Shown here in pieces: positions 32,547-40,764 of a stretch of DNA of 48,055 nucleotides. The first letter of the stretch is position 1. Every line of letters begins with the position of its first letter. A program made the translations under genes and the position numbers. This DNA is from Subtercola sp. (GTDB lineage Bacteria; Actinomycetota; Actinomycetes; Actinomycetales; Microbacteriaceae): the NCBI GenBank assembly GCA_025463745.1, contig JAODBB010000085.1, positions 1-48,055 on the forward strand, given 5' to 3'. Below the pieces are notes generated by a model, which saw only the letters and a program-made list of their open reading frames with translations, did no database searches and was not told where the DNA came from.

Positions 32547-34976
32547 GTGGCTATCGAAGGCCCCGTCGGTGCACACGCTGTTCCCGACACCGAAACCGGC
32601 CCCAGCGACCTCGAACTGGTGCAGCGCACACGCGACGGCGACTCCCGTGCCTTCGGCGAACTGTGGAATCGGCATTCCCGGGCCGGCCGCACGGTGGCCA
32701 GAAGCTATGCGCTCGACCCCGAAGACGTCGTCGCCGAGAGCTTCGCCAAAGTATTGCAGGCCATCAAGGCGGGCGGCGGCCCCACGGCGGCCTTCCGCCC
32801 CTACCTCTTCACGACCATCCGCAACGTCGCCATGCAGTGGAGAAAAGGCAACATCGTCGACGCCAGCGACGAGTTGGATGCCCTGGCCGACCCCTCATCA
32901 GAAGACACCGAGACTCTGCTCGCCCTCGACAAGAGCCTGACCGCCCAGGCCTTTCGTTCGCTGCCTACCCGCTGGCAGGAGGTGCTCTGGTACAGCGAGG
33001 TCGAGCAGCTCTCGTCGCAAGAGATCTCGCCTCTACTCGGCATGACGCCCAACGCCGTTTCGGCCCTCGCTTTTCGGGCACGCGAGGGCCTCCGCCAAGC
33101 GTGGATTCAGGCTCACCTCGTGCGCTCGGCGAACAGCGAGTGCGCCGGCGTGATCGAGAAGCTCGGGTCGTACACGCGGGGCAGTCTCGGGCCGCGTGAG
33201 AACAGGCGCATCCAGTCGCACCTCGAGTCGTGCCCGTCGTGCAGCATCGTCGAAGAAGAAGCTCGCGACGTGGGCTCCCGTCTGGCGCTGGTGCTGCTGC
33301 CGCTTGCGGCCGGAATCGCCGGGGCGCTGGCGTACACCGTGTGGTTGCAGGGCGGCAGTAGCGCGTCGGCGGCGACACTCGCGGCGGGTTCGGCTCATAC
33401 GCTTGCAGCGGGCCACGTTCCTACGCCTGCAGCGGGCCAGGTTCCTACGCCTGCCGCGGGCCAGGCGACAGTCGGGCCCCTCTCGCCTGCGCCGAAGTTC
33501 GAACACGCGATGAACGGGCACGCCGGGCAGGCCGCGGCGACCTCGCCGAGCGGCCACGGTGCCGTCACAGCACATGGCGCCCAGAGCGCGCACAGCGTTG
33601 CGGCGACGCACGGAGCGTCGAGCACTCACGCGGCGAGCGGCGCCGGCAACGTCGCGATCGCGCCTGCCGCCACCCCGATCGCTTCAGGTGCCTCGTCTGC
33701 TTCGGGCATTTCGGGCATTTCGCAGGCGGGGCGAGCGGGCCGTAGTGCGGCACGTGCGGGTAGCCGCGCAACGCCGGGCACCTCAGGCGCTTCGCCGACC
33801 GCACTGCTCTCAGCGTTACCGTCAGCCGGAGCGCTGGTGGCAATCGCCTTGGCCGTCGCCGCCGCGATCGGTGCTGCGTTCGTGCTCGGGCCGCTCGCGG
33901 CGCGAACCCCCGTGGGCCCGCTCACCGAGGCCGGCGGAGTGCGGAGTTCGAATTCCGGCGAACGTCAGCTGAACGCCAACGCGTCGCTCGGCACCCCGAA
34001 GCTCAGCGCCGCGGCTCGAGCGGCCGCAGCCGCAGCTGCCAGCCAAGCGGCCGCGCTGGCCGCGGCAGAGGCGGCCGCGAAGGCGGCCGCGGCGGGCGGC
34101 ACCGCTGCGAGTGGCCCGTCGGGGTCAGGTTCCGCGGGTGGCAGCGCCACAGGAACGCACTCCGGCGGAGGCACGGGCTCTGGCTCTGGCTCTGGCTCTG
34201 GCTCCGGCTCTGGCGGATCAGCCCCAAGCCTTCCGCCCGCGCAAGCCGACCCGACTACATCGACCCCACCGCCGGCATCCAACCCGCCGACCCCGCCACC
34301 CACCTCAGACCCGACGCCGACGCCCACCGGCACTCCCGATCCGACACCGACACCGACTCCCACCCCGACCCCGACACCGACTCCCCCACCTGTCAGCACA
34401 CCAGACCCCGTACCCACCCCCACTGCCGAGTTTGCGGTCGATCACAACCATCGCTTGTTCCCGGCGTTGAGCGGCACCGCCGACCCGGGCGCAGCGATCG
34501 AAGTCGTCGATCAAGCCGGCGGCGCGTCGGCCGTCGTGGCGCAGACGACCGCCGACGCGACCACAGGAGAATTCGGCCTGAGAGATTTCCCCGGACTCGG
34601 CTTCGGCAATCACCTGCTGGCCGTGCGAGAAGTCGCCGGCGACGGATCGCGCTCTGCACTCACGCCGACGACCCCGATCGTTCTCGACGAAGTGAGCATC
34701 GACTCGCCCTCACAGGGCACAACACTCAGCGACCTGACGTATTTTCTCGCCGCATCCGGAGACGGCGACGCCTACTTCGCCGCATTCTTCAACGGTGTGG
34801 CGGCCGCCGCTACCGCCTTGCAGCTCAACTCCGATGGCAACTTCTCAGCGAGTTTCATGATGCCGAATGACACGAGTTCGGGCTCTGCGACGCTTTCGGC
34901 GCGCTACACCGACCCGTCGACAGGCTGGTTCGGGCCCACTGCATCGGTCACCGTTGTTTTCGACCCCCACGCCTGA
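32547..34976 (+). CDS. ECF sigma factor fused to zinc finger, two hydrophobic helices and C-terminal Ig-like domains
   Basis: The start is taken as GTG 32547 (GTG 32538 is possible; AGAAAGG lies at 32529-32535); 809 residues. Region 2 spans about 20-100 (DLELVQRTRDGDSRAFGELW, FRPYLFTTIRNVAMQW). Region 4 spans about 135-190 (LPTRWQEVLWYSEVEQLS, LGMTPNAVSALAFRAREGL). Then an anti-sigma-type zinc motif HLESCPSC (His225, Cys229, Cys232) and a helix at about 245-267. A Ser/Ala/Thr-rich stretch, a second helix (about 427-451), long Ala-rich, (SG)n and (PT)n tracts, and Ig-like repeats (SGTADPGAAIEVVDQAGG..., about 640-809) follow. Some actinobacterial ECF groups carry such zinc-finger/membrane extensions, combining sigma and control in one chain. 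A second helix would put the Ig part inside unless processed. Confidence 0.85.
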   Translation: MAIEGPVGAHAVPDTETGPSDLELVQRTRDGDSRAFGELWNRHSRAGRTVARSYALDPEDVVAESFAKVLQAIKAGGGPTAAFRPYLFTTIRNVAMQWRKGNIVDASDELDALADPSSEDTETLLALDKSLTAQAFRSLPTRWQEVLWYSEVEQLSSQEISPLLGMTPNAVSALAFRAREGLRQAWIQAHLVRSANSECAGVIEKLGSYTRGSLGPRENRRIQSHLESCPSCSIVEEEARDVGSRLALVLLPLAAGIAGALAYTVWLQGGSSASAATLAAGSAHTLAAGHVPTPAAGQVPTPAAGQATVGPLSPAPKFEHAMNGHAGQAAATSPSGHGAVTAHGAQSAHSVAATHGASSTHAASGAGNVAIAPAATPIASGASSASGISGISQAGRAGRSAARAGSRATPGTSGASPTALLSALPSAGALVAIALAVAAAIGAAFVLGPLAARTPVGPLTEAGGVRSSNSGERQLNANASLGTPKLSAAARAAAAAAASQAAALAAAEAAAKAAAAGGTAASGPSGSGSAGGSATGTHSGGGTGSGSGSGSGSGSGGSAPSLPPAQADPTTSTPPPASNPPTPPPTSDPTPTPTGTPDPTPTPTPTPTPTPTPPPVSTPDPVPTPTAEFAVDHNHRLFPALSGTADPGAAIEVVDQAGGASAVVAQTTADATTGEFGLRDFPGLGFGNHLLAVREVAGDGSRSALTPTTPIVLDEVSIDSPSQGTTLSDLTYFLAASGDGDAYFAAFFNGVAAAATALQLNSDGNFSASFMMPNDTSSGSATLSARYTDPSTGWFGPTASVTVVFDPHA
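34180..34390 (+). repeat. Coding short tandem repeats: (GGCTCT)n and (CCGACA/CCGACT)n
   Basis: GGCTCT hexamers repeat five to six times at about 34180-34213, encoding Gly-Ser pairs. CCGACN/CCCACN hexamers at about 34315-34385 encode Pro-Thr pairs. All units are multiples of 3, so length change would alter linker length without shifting frame. Confidence 0.85.
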
Positions 34977-36340
34977 TCACTCTCGACCACCGCTCCCATG
35001 ACGACCTCCCCCTCGCGCCGGGCACTCGTGCCCGCACCCCCTGCGATCGACTCACCGGTCACTGCCGCAGCACCGACGGCGACACCAACCACTTCTTCGT
35101 CAGCCGTCGGCCCGAACATCCGCCCGCGCCGACGATGAGCGCTCAGCACCGATCCGAGCAACAGTACGGCCGCGACGCTCAGCAGCGCCAAATTCGCGAA
35201 AGGCAACGAGCTCAACCCCCGACTCGAGAGGAGAGCCCCGCCGAGCACGGCGCCGGCAGCGATTCCCACATTGAACGAGGTCGAGAAGAACGCCACAGCA
35301 GTGTCACGAATACGCGCCGACGCGACGTGCAGCAACCGGGCCTGCAACAACGATGGCAGCAACCCGAACGACATGCCCCAGATGATAATGGCGGCGATCG
35401 ACAGGCCCGTGTTGGCCGAGAAAACGGCCAGAACCGAAACGACGACGCCCGTCACCAGCACACCCAGCACGATGCCCAGCATCGGCCGACGGCCGAACAG
35501 CAACGCCACGAGCGCCAGCCCGACCGCACCACCGGCTCCGTTGGCGAACAGCACCGCACCGACATGCTCGGGCGCTATGCCCAGCCGCGTCGTCAGAAAT
35601 GGCGTGATATAGGTGTACAACGCGTAATGGCCCACCATGATGACCGCGGTCGTGACGCAGACGAGTACGACCGCACCGAGACCAGCGTCTGAGCGGCGTC
35701 GGCGCGGCTCAGACGCAGATCGGGCATCCTTCTTCGTGTGTTCAGGAGTAGAAACCCTCGGCAAGAACTTCAGAATCAGCACCGCGGCACACACTCCGAG
35801 CACACTCACCGCAGCAAAAGGAACGCGCCAACCGAAACTCTGCCCCACCACCGTCGCGAGCGGCACTCCGAGAACGAAGGCGAGCGTTCCGCCCGACGTG
35901 ATGATCGCAACCGCTCGGCCGATGTGCTCCTTCGCCACCAAATGCCCCGAATAGGCGCCCACCACCGCCCAGAACAGCCCGTGCGCAATGCCACCCAGAA
36001 TTCGTGCCCCGACAAGCCACTCGTAGCTCGGCGACAGAGCCGAGAGCAGGCTGGCCAGAGACACCACGATCAGCACTGCGACGATCAGCCCGTGGCGAGA
36101 GAATCGGCGGGTCAGCGACACCAGCGGAACGCTCGTCACCACCACCGAAAGAGCGAAGAAGGTGACCAAGAGGCCGATTTGCGCCTCGCTGACGCCGAGC
36201 TCCGAGCTCATCTGCGGCAGCAGCCCGGTCGGCATCATTTCGGCCGTCACGCTGATGAAGACGGCGACGGAGAGGATGAACAGACCGCCGTACGGAAAGC
36301 GGTGCGAAATCGACGAAGAAGTTTTGACGGAAGTCGTCAC
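34904..36340 (-). CDS. MFS transporter (12-helix, DHA1/AraJ-like exporter)
   Basis: GTG at 36340; 478 residues. Twelve helices lie in about 18-410. EMMPTGLLPQMSSELGVSEAQIGLLVTFFAL is the DHA1/AraJ-type opening, VPLVSLTRRFSRHGLIVAVL is motif A and IAHGLFWAVVGAYSGHLVAKEHIGRAVAI a further signature of sugar/drug exporters. The C-terminal tail of about 65 residues is Gly/Ala/Val/Glu-rich and unusual; its last 24 codons overlap the 3' end of the sigma-fusion gene on the other strand by 73 bp. Substrate is unknown. Confidence 0.85.
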   Translation of the reverse strand: MTTSVKTSSSISHRFPYGGLFILSVAVFISVTAEMMPTGLLPQMSSELGVSEAQIGLLVTFFALSVVVTSVPLVSLTRRFSRHGLIVAVLIVVSLASLLSALSPSYEWLVGARILGGIAHGLFWAVVGAYSGHLVAKEHIGRAVAIITSGGTLAFVLGVPLATVVGQSFGWRVPFAAVSVLGVCAAVLILKFLPRVSTPEHTKKDARSASEPRRRRSDAGLGAVVLVCVTTAVIMVGHYALYTYITPFLTTRLGIAPEHVGAVLFANGAGGAVGLALVALLFGRRPMLGIVLGVLVTGVVVSVLAVFSANTGLSIAAIIIWGMSFGLLPSLLQARLLHVASARIRDTAVAFFSTSFNVGIAAGAVLGGALLSSRGLSSLPFANLALLSVAAVLLLGSVLSAHRRRGRMFGPTADEEVVGVAVGAAAVTGESIAGGAGTSARREGEVVMGAVVESDQAWGSKTTVTDAVGPNQPVDGSV

Positions 36341-36520
36341 GATAGAACCAGTTCTGGTGAAGCGGCAGGCAACTCGTCGGTTTCACGCCCGGGGTCGCAC
36401 GATATCCGTCGACCAGTATCAATGGTACGGCACGCAGGCTCCGGATGCCCGGCTTTCGCTCGCTGGCCCAAGCCGTCAGGCGGGCACGCCTTTCCGGGTG
36501 CCGGCAGTAGCATTGCAGTC

Positions 36521-36877
36521 GTGAACCCGCAAGCCACCCAGCCTGTACGCATCGGCCCGAATGACGTTCTTCGCTTCTTTCTCGAACTGTTCGCCTTCTT
36601 CTCACTCGGGTTGTGGGGTTTTGTCGCATGGGCGCCGCCGTTCAATTTCGTGTTCGGCATCGGTGCACCGGTTTTCGCCATCGTGCTCTGGGCGCTCTTC
36701 CGTTCGCCCAAGGCGGTCATTCGCCTCGACCCGTTCGGCAAAGCTCTCGTCGAGATCGTGATCATGGGTTCGGCCGCGCTCAGCTGGCTGGTCATGGGCC
36801 AGCCCATCGTGGCCATCGTGTTCGGCATCGTGGCAGTAATCAGCGGCGTCATCTCGGGTCGCAAGGAATTCTCGTGA
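36521..36877 (+). CDS. YrdB family (DUF2568) membrane protein
   Basis: GTG at 36521; 118 residues. PNDVLRFFLELFAFFSLGLWGF is the family's N-terminal pattern, and PKAVIRLDPFGKALVEI is the conserved loop. Four helices are visible at about 15-35, 41-58, 72-90 and 94-111. Function is unknown. The stop overlaps the nagA start by 4 bp (GTGA), so it is co-translated with nagA. Confidence 0.8.
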   Translation: MNPQATQPVRIGPNDVLRFFLELFAFFSLGLWGFVAWAPPFNFVFGIGAPVFAIVLWALFRSPKAVIRLDPFGKALVEIVIMGSAALSWLVMGQPIVAIVFGIVAVISGVISGRKEFS

Positions 36878-38043
36878 GCGTTGTCATCCATGGCGCTACG
36901 AAGATCGACGCCGACGGAATCGTCGACGACTTCTGGGTGGCTTTCGGCCCGCAGGCGATTTCGGCGACGGGAACCGGCACCGGCTGGCATGGCTGGGCGA
37001 CCGCAGACGGCGTGACGGTGGTCGCCGCGGCCGGTCGCATCCTCACGCCCGGCTTCATCGATATTCACGCCCACGGCGGCGGCGGTCACTCGTTCGACAA
37101 CGGCGCCGCCGAGATCTGCGCCGCCGTCGCCGTGCATCGTGCCCATGGCACCACCCGTTCGGTGATCAGCCTGGTCGCCAACCCCGTCGACGACCTGGTC
37201 ACGAACGTCTCTGCCATCGCCGATCTCGCAGAAAGCGATCCGCTCATTCTGGGTGCCCACCTCGAAGGCCCGTATCTCGCGAGAAACCACCGTGGCGCGC
37301 ACAACCCGGCGCACTTGCGGGTGCCGAACAGCGACGAGCTCGCCCGTCTGCTCGAGGCCGGCCGCGGAGCCGTACGGCAGGTCACACTCGCCCCTGAACT
37401 GACCGGCGCGCTCGACGCTATCGACCAGCTCGTCGCCGCAGATGTCGTGGCCGCCGTCGGGCATACCGAAGCCGATTTCGCGCTCACCAAGGAGGCGTTC
37501 GCCCGCGGCGCCACCGTTCTCACCCACGCCTTCAACGCGATGCCCGGCATCAAGCACCGGGAACCGGGCCCGGTCACGGCGGCGCTGGGCGACCCGAGGG
37601 TCGCGATCGAACTTATTCTCGATGGCTTCCACGTGCATCCGGAGGTCGCCCGCGTTGCCTTCTTCGCGGCCCCGCAACGCATTGTTCTCATCACCGACGC
37701 GATGGCGGCGGCCGGTTCGGTCGACGGCGACTACAAGCTTGGCGACCTGAATGTCTCGGTCACCGACGGCCGGGCGATGCTGTCGGGCACGAATACCATC
37801 GCCGGTTCGACGTTGACTCAGGATGCCGCACTGCGGTCAGCTCTGTTCGACTCGGGCATCGACCCGGTACTCGCCGTTCGGGCAGTAACGGCGTCTGCGG
37901 CGAGAGCGCTGAAGCTCGATGACCGATTCGGCTACCTCGCACCGGGATTCGTCTCAGACGTGGTTCTGCTCGACGCGAATTGGCACGTTGACGACGTTTG
38001 GGCCGCCGGAGTGCCGGTGGCCCAAACGAACGCAGTGGTCTAG
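36874..38043 (+). CDS. nagA: N-acetylglucosamine-6-phosphate deacetylase
   Basis: GTG at 36874, with AAGGAA just before; 389 residues, the usual length. It deacetylates GlcNAc-6-P on the way to glycolysis or wall precursors. Metal and substrate motifs are in order: TPGFIDIHAHGGGGH (about 59-73), GAHLEGPYLARNHRGAHNP, AAVGHTEADF, LTHAFNAMPG, DGFHVHPEVA and LITDAMAAAG. It lacks a neighbouring nagB here. Translationally coupled to the YrdB-like gene. Confidence 0.94.
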   Translation: MSVVIHGATKIDADGIVDDFWVAFGPQAISATGTGTGWHGWATADGVTVVAAAGRILTPGFIDIHAHGGGGHSFDNGAAEICAAVAVHRAHGTTRSVISLVANPVDDLVTNVSAIADLAESDPLILGAHLEGPYLARNHRGAHNPAHLRVPNSDELARLLEAGRGAVRQVTLAPELTGALDAIDQLVAADVVAAVGHTEADFALTKEAFARGATVLTHAFNAMPGIKHREPGPVTAALGDPRVAIELILDGFHVHPEVARVAFFAAPQRIVLITDAMAAAGSVDGDYKLGDLNVSVTDGRAMLSGTNTIAGSTLTQDAALRSALFDSGIDPVLAVRAVTASAARALKLDDRFGYLAPGFVSDVVLLDANWHVDDVWAAGVPVAQTNAVV

Positions 38044-38051
38044 CGCCTTCA

Positions 38052-38067
38052 CGCTCGCGGGCGAGCG
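38052..38067. terminator. Compact hairpin between nagA and icd
   Basis: CGCTCGC (38052-38058) and GCGAGCG (38061-38067) pair perfectly with GG between; the loop would open by one or two pairs. It sits in the 32-bp convergent gap. Confidence 0.5.
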
Positions 38068-38075
38068 CGACCGGC

Positions 38076-39290
38076 TCAGGCCAGGCGGGCGGCCAGGTTG
38101 GACGTCAGCGTCGCGAGAAACTCTTCGGTGGTCTGGTATGGCTGGTCAGGGCCGACGAGCAGCGCGAGGTCTTTGGTCATCGCACCCGACTCGACCGTTT
38201 TGATGACCACGTCTTCGAGGGTGCTGGCGAACGCGATGAGCTCGGCGTTGTCGTCGAGCATTCCGCGGTGCGCGAGGCCGCGGGTCCACGCGTAGATCGA
38301 GGCGATCGGGTTGGTCGAGGTGGGCTTGCCGGCCTGGTGCTGACGGTAGTGACGGGTCACCGTGCCGTGCGCGGCCTCAGCCTCCACGGTCTTGCCGTCG
38401 GGGGTGAACAGCACACTCGTCATGAGCCCCAGCGAACCGAAGCCCTGGGCCACGGTGTCGCTCTGCACATCGCCGTCGTAGTTCTTGGCTGCCCACACGT
38501 AACCGCCCTCCCATTTGAGCGCGGCGGCGACCATGTCGTCGATCAGGCGGTGTTCGTAGGTGATACCCGCCTCGGCGAAAGCGGCGGCGAACTCGTCGTC
38601 GAAGACCTCCTGGAAGAGGTCTTTGAAGCGGCCGTCGTAGGCCTTCAGAATGGTGTTCTTCGTCGACAGGTACACCGGGTACTTGCGGGCGAGGCCATAG
38701 GCGAGCGACGCACGGGCGAAGTCGCGAATCGAGTCGTCGAGGTTGTACATGGCCATGGCCACACCCGAACCGGGCGACTGGAAGACCTCGAACGACTGCG
38801 GCTCGCTGCCGTCTTCTGGCGTGAACGAGATGCTCAGGGTGCCTTTGCCCTCGAAGCGGAAGTCGGTGGCCTTGTACTGGTCGCCGAACGCGTGGCGGCC
38901 GACGATGATCGGCTTGTTCCAGCCCGGAACCAGGCGCGGGATGTTCGAGATGATGATGGGCTCGCGAAAGATGGTGCCGCCGAGAATGTTGCGGATCGTG
39001 CCGTTCGGGCTCTTCCACATCTTCTTCAGGCCGAATTCTTCGACCCGCGCCTCGTCGGGCGTGATCGTGGCGCACTTCACGCCGACGCCGTGCTTCTGAA
39101 TGGCCTTCGCCGCATCGATGGTGACCTGATCGTCTGTCGCGTCGCGGTGCTCTATGCCGAGGTCGTAATATTCGAGATTGATGTCGAGGTACGGGTAGAT
39201 GAGGGTGTCTTTGATCGACTGCCAGATGATGCGAGTCATCTCGTCGCCGTCTAGTTCGACGACTGTTCCCTCAACATGGATTTTCGACAT
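38076..39290 (-). CDS. icd: NADP-dependent isocitrate dehydrogenase (homodimeric, eukaryote-like type)
   Basis: ATG at 39290 with AAGGAG 7 nt upstream; 404 residues. [34 protein letters not shown] is the classic opening of the subfamily II enzyme, followed by [34 protein letters not shown] and [39 protein letters not shown] provides the NADP site. It oxidises isocitrate to 2-oxoglutarate in the TCA cycle and supplies NADPH. It stands as a single gene. Confidence 0.96.
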   Translation of the reverse strand: MSKIHVEGTVVELDGDEMTRIIWQSIKDTLIYPYLDINLEYYDLGIEHRDATDDQVTIDAAKAIQKHGVGVKCATITPDEARVEEFGLKKMWKSPNGTIRNILGGTIFREPIIISNIPRLVPGWNKPIIVGRHAFGDQYKATDFRFEGKGTLSISFTPEDGSEPQSFEVFQSPGSGVAMAMYNLDDSIRDFARASLAYGLARKYPVYLSTKNTILKAYDGRFKDLFQEVFDDEFAAAFAEAGITYEHRLIDDMVAAALKWEGGYVWAAKNYDGDVQSDTVAQGFGSLGLMTSVLFTPDGKTVEAEAAHGTVTRHYRQHQAGKPTSTNPIASIYAWTRGLAHRGMLDDNAELIAFASTLEDVVIKTVESGAMTKDLALLVGPDQPYQTTEEFLATLTSNLAARLA

Positions 39291-39367
39291 TCAAACTCCT
39301 TACCCGTGTAGACCTTCTGGGCCCTCAAACAAAGCCAAGGAGTAGCTTACCCGCTTTCAGAACTATC

Positions 39368-39396
39368 TTGACGTAGAGACAGTTCGCCACTGTTAT
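39368..39396 (+). promoter_or_regulatory. Putative sigma-A-type promoter for the GNAT gene
   Basis: TTGACG (39368-39373), 17-bp spacer, TGTTAT (39391-39396). Placed about 70 bp before the GNAT start in the divergent gap with icd. Confidence 0.4.
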
Positions 39397-39466
39397 TCTC
39401 AGCGGATGCACCGGATGTTCAGACCATCGTGTGGCGCGGGGTAGCGGCGCACACTAGCCTGTCTTC

Positions 39467-39919
39467 ATGGCTGACTTGAGACTCGAAGAGCTGTCGGCGA
39501 CCAACATCGTCGCCGCCAACACACTGACACTGAAGCCCGGGCAAGAACAGTTCGTAGCTCCTGTCTCGCACTCGATCGCCGAGGCGTACGTGAACCCGTC
39601 TACGGCATGGCCCCGGGTTGTTCTCGACGGTGACGAGGTCGTCGGCTTCATCATGGGCAACTTCGACCCAGACAGCCCGCACGACGAATTCCGCGGTTGC
39701 ATCTGGCGCATGAACGTGGCCGCCACCGCGCAAGGCCGCGGTATCGGCCGGTTCGCCGTGACAGCGTTGGCCGAAGAGGCCCGCTCCCGCGGGTTCGACC
39801 GACTCACCGTGATGTTCGAGCCCGGCGAAGACGGGCCCGAAGCGTTTTTTCTCGCGGTGGGCTTCGTGCCGATCGGCGAAACGCAGTTCGGTGAGACGAT
39901 TGCCGCGCTCACTCTCTAG
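39467..39919 (+). CDS. GNAT acetyltransferase (diamine/SpeG-like)
   Basis: ATG at 39467; 150 residues. AYVNPSTAWPRVVLDGDEVVGFIMG (about 44-68) and WRMNVAATAQGRGIGRFAVTALAEEA (about 84-109) show the GNAT core, with Q/RxxGxG/A as AQGRGIG. MFEPGEDGPEAFFLAVGFVPIGE gives the C-terminal strand. The layout is like spermidine/diamine N-acetyltransferases; the amine substrate is not proven. It is followed by a 15-bp tandem repeat. Confidence 0.83.
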   Translation: MADLRLEELSATNIVAANTLTLKPGQEQFVAPVSHSIAEAYVNPSTAWPRVVLDGDEVVGFIMGNFDPDSPHDEFRGCIWRMNVAATAQGRGIGRFAVTALAEEARSRGFDRLTVMFEPGEDGPEAFFLAVGFVPIGETQFGETIAALTL

Positions 39920-39977
39920 TCGCTCATCCGTGTCTCGCTCATTCGTGTCTCGCTCGTTCGTGTCTCGCTCGCCGATG
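39918..39977 (+). repeat. 15-bp tandem repeat, four copies
   Basis: Units begin at 39918, 39933, 39948 and 39963 with consensus TCTCGCTCATTCGTG; outer units have more changes. The array fills the gap between the GNAT stop and the alkyltransferase-like start. On the plus strand it has an open VSLIRVSLVR reading, but no start codon precedes it. Confidence 0.9.
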
Positions 39978-39988
39978 TCGAACCAGCG

Positions 39989-40312
39989 GTGACTGCAGAT
40001 GACGACGACTTCGGTGGGCGTGTTCTCGAGGTTGTCGATGCTATTCCCGAGGGCCAGGTACTGAGCTACGGCGATGTGGCGGCCCTGCTCGGGTCGAGAG
40101 CAGCGCGAGCCGTCGGCACCGTGTTGGCGCGGTCTGGAGGCGGCCACCCATGGTGGCGCGTGGTGCGTGCGGGCGGGCATCCACCCCACGGCCACGAAGC
40201 GGCTGCCCGGCCGCACTACGAAGCCGAGAACACGCCACTTCTAAGCTCCTCTACAGGTTGCGGCTATCGCGTCGACTACGCTGTGGCAATGTGGAAAGCC
40301 AACGCACTGTGA
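39989..40312 (+). CDS. Alkyltransferase-like protein (MGMT family, ATL)
   Basis: GTG at 39989; 107 residues. RVLEVVDAIPEGQVLSYGDVAALLGSRAARAVG is the MGMT-type helix-turn-helix DNA-binding unit. The active-site PCHRV of true alkyltransferases reads PWWRV (Trp55 in place of Cys), so it cannot accept alkyl groups and is an ATL that flags O6-alkylguanine for nucleotide excision repair. The next gene starts within its stop codon. Confidence 0.92.
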   Translation: MTADDDDFGGRVLEVVDAIPEGQVLSYGDVAALLGSRAARAVGTVLARSGGGHPWWRVVRAGGHPPHGHEAAARPHYEAENTPLLSSSTGCGYRVDYAVAMWKANAL

Positions 40313-40737
40313 AACGACGACGCCTGCTGTTCGCCCTGTCGATCACGGTCACGAGCGCCGCGCTTCTTTCGGGCTGCGCCATCGCCAATGTCGTGTCGCC
40401 GCCGTTCGCGGCTGCGATCTACGCTACGTCGGCCGACGCCGCCAATGTCACGTCATCGGTGGCGTTGCCCGCATGGATACCGGCAGACGCGATGAACATC
40501 CGCATCAAGACCGACGAGACGAAGCACGCGAGCATCTTGATGTTCACGGCGACAGCGACGGCGCCGGTGTTCACCGACTGCTCCCCCGACAAGGATCCCG
40601 ACGCACAGCAGAACTCAGCGGCCGGACTTGACGAGACATGGTGGCCTCAGGCGATCGACCCGACGGTCACTGTCGTCTGCAATGGTGCCTGGCACATTTT
40701 CGGCCAGGGCGGCTTTTACTACGCTTGGACCCCGTAG
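40309..40737 (+). CDS. Small lipoprotein, hypothetical
   Basis: GTG at 40309, overlapping the ATL stop by 4 bp; 142 residues. The basic start KRRRLLFALSITVTSAALLSGC ends in lipobox LSGC, so Cys22 should be lipidated. The mature part has IPADAMNIRIKTDETKHASILMF, paired Cys (TDCSPD and VVCNGAW) that may form a disulphide, and ends HIFGQGGFYYAWTP. Function is unknown. Coupling to a DNA-repair gene is probably incidental. Confidence 0.72.
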   Translation: MKRRRLLFALSITVTSAALLSGCAIANVVSPPFAAAIYATSADAANVTSSVALPAWIPADAMNIRIKTDETKHASILMFTATATAPVFTDCSPDKDPDAQQNSAAGLDETWWPQAIDPTVTVVCNGAWHIFGQGGFYYAWTP

Positions 40738-40764
40738 CGCCACCCGGTCAGAAGGGCGGAATAC

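Noticed and set aside
39419-40216. Minus-strand frame with RDTNE repeats
   Set aside because: The repeats come from the 15-bp DNA array, and the frame runs through the GNAT and ATL genes antisense.
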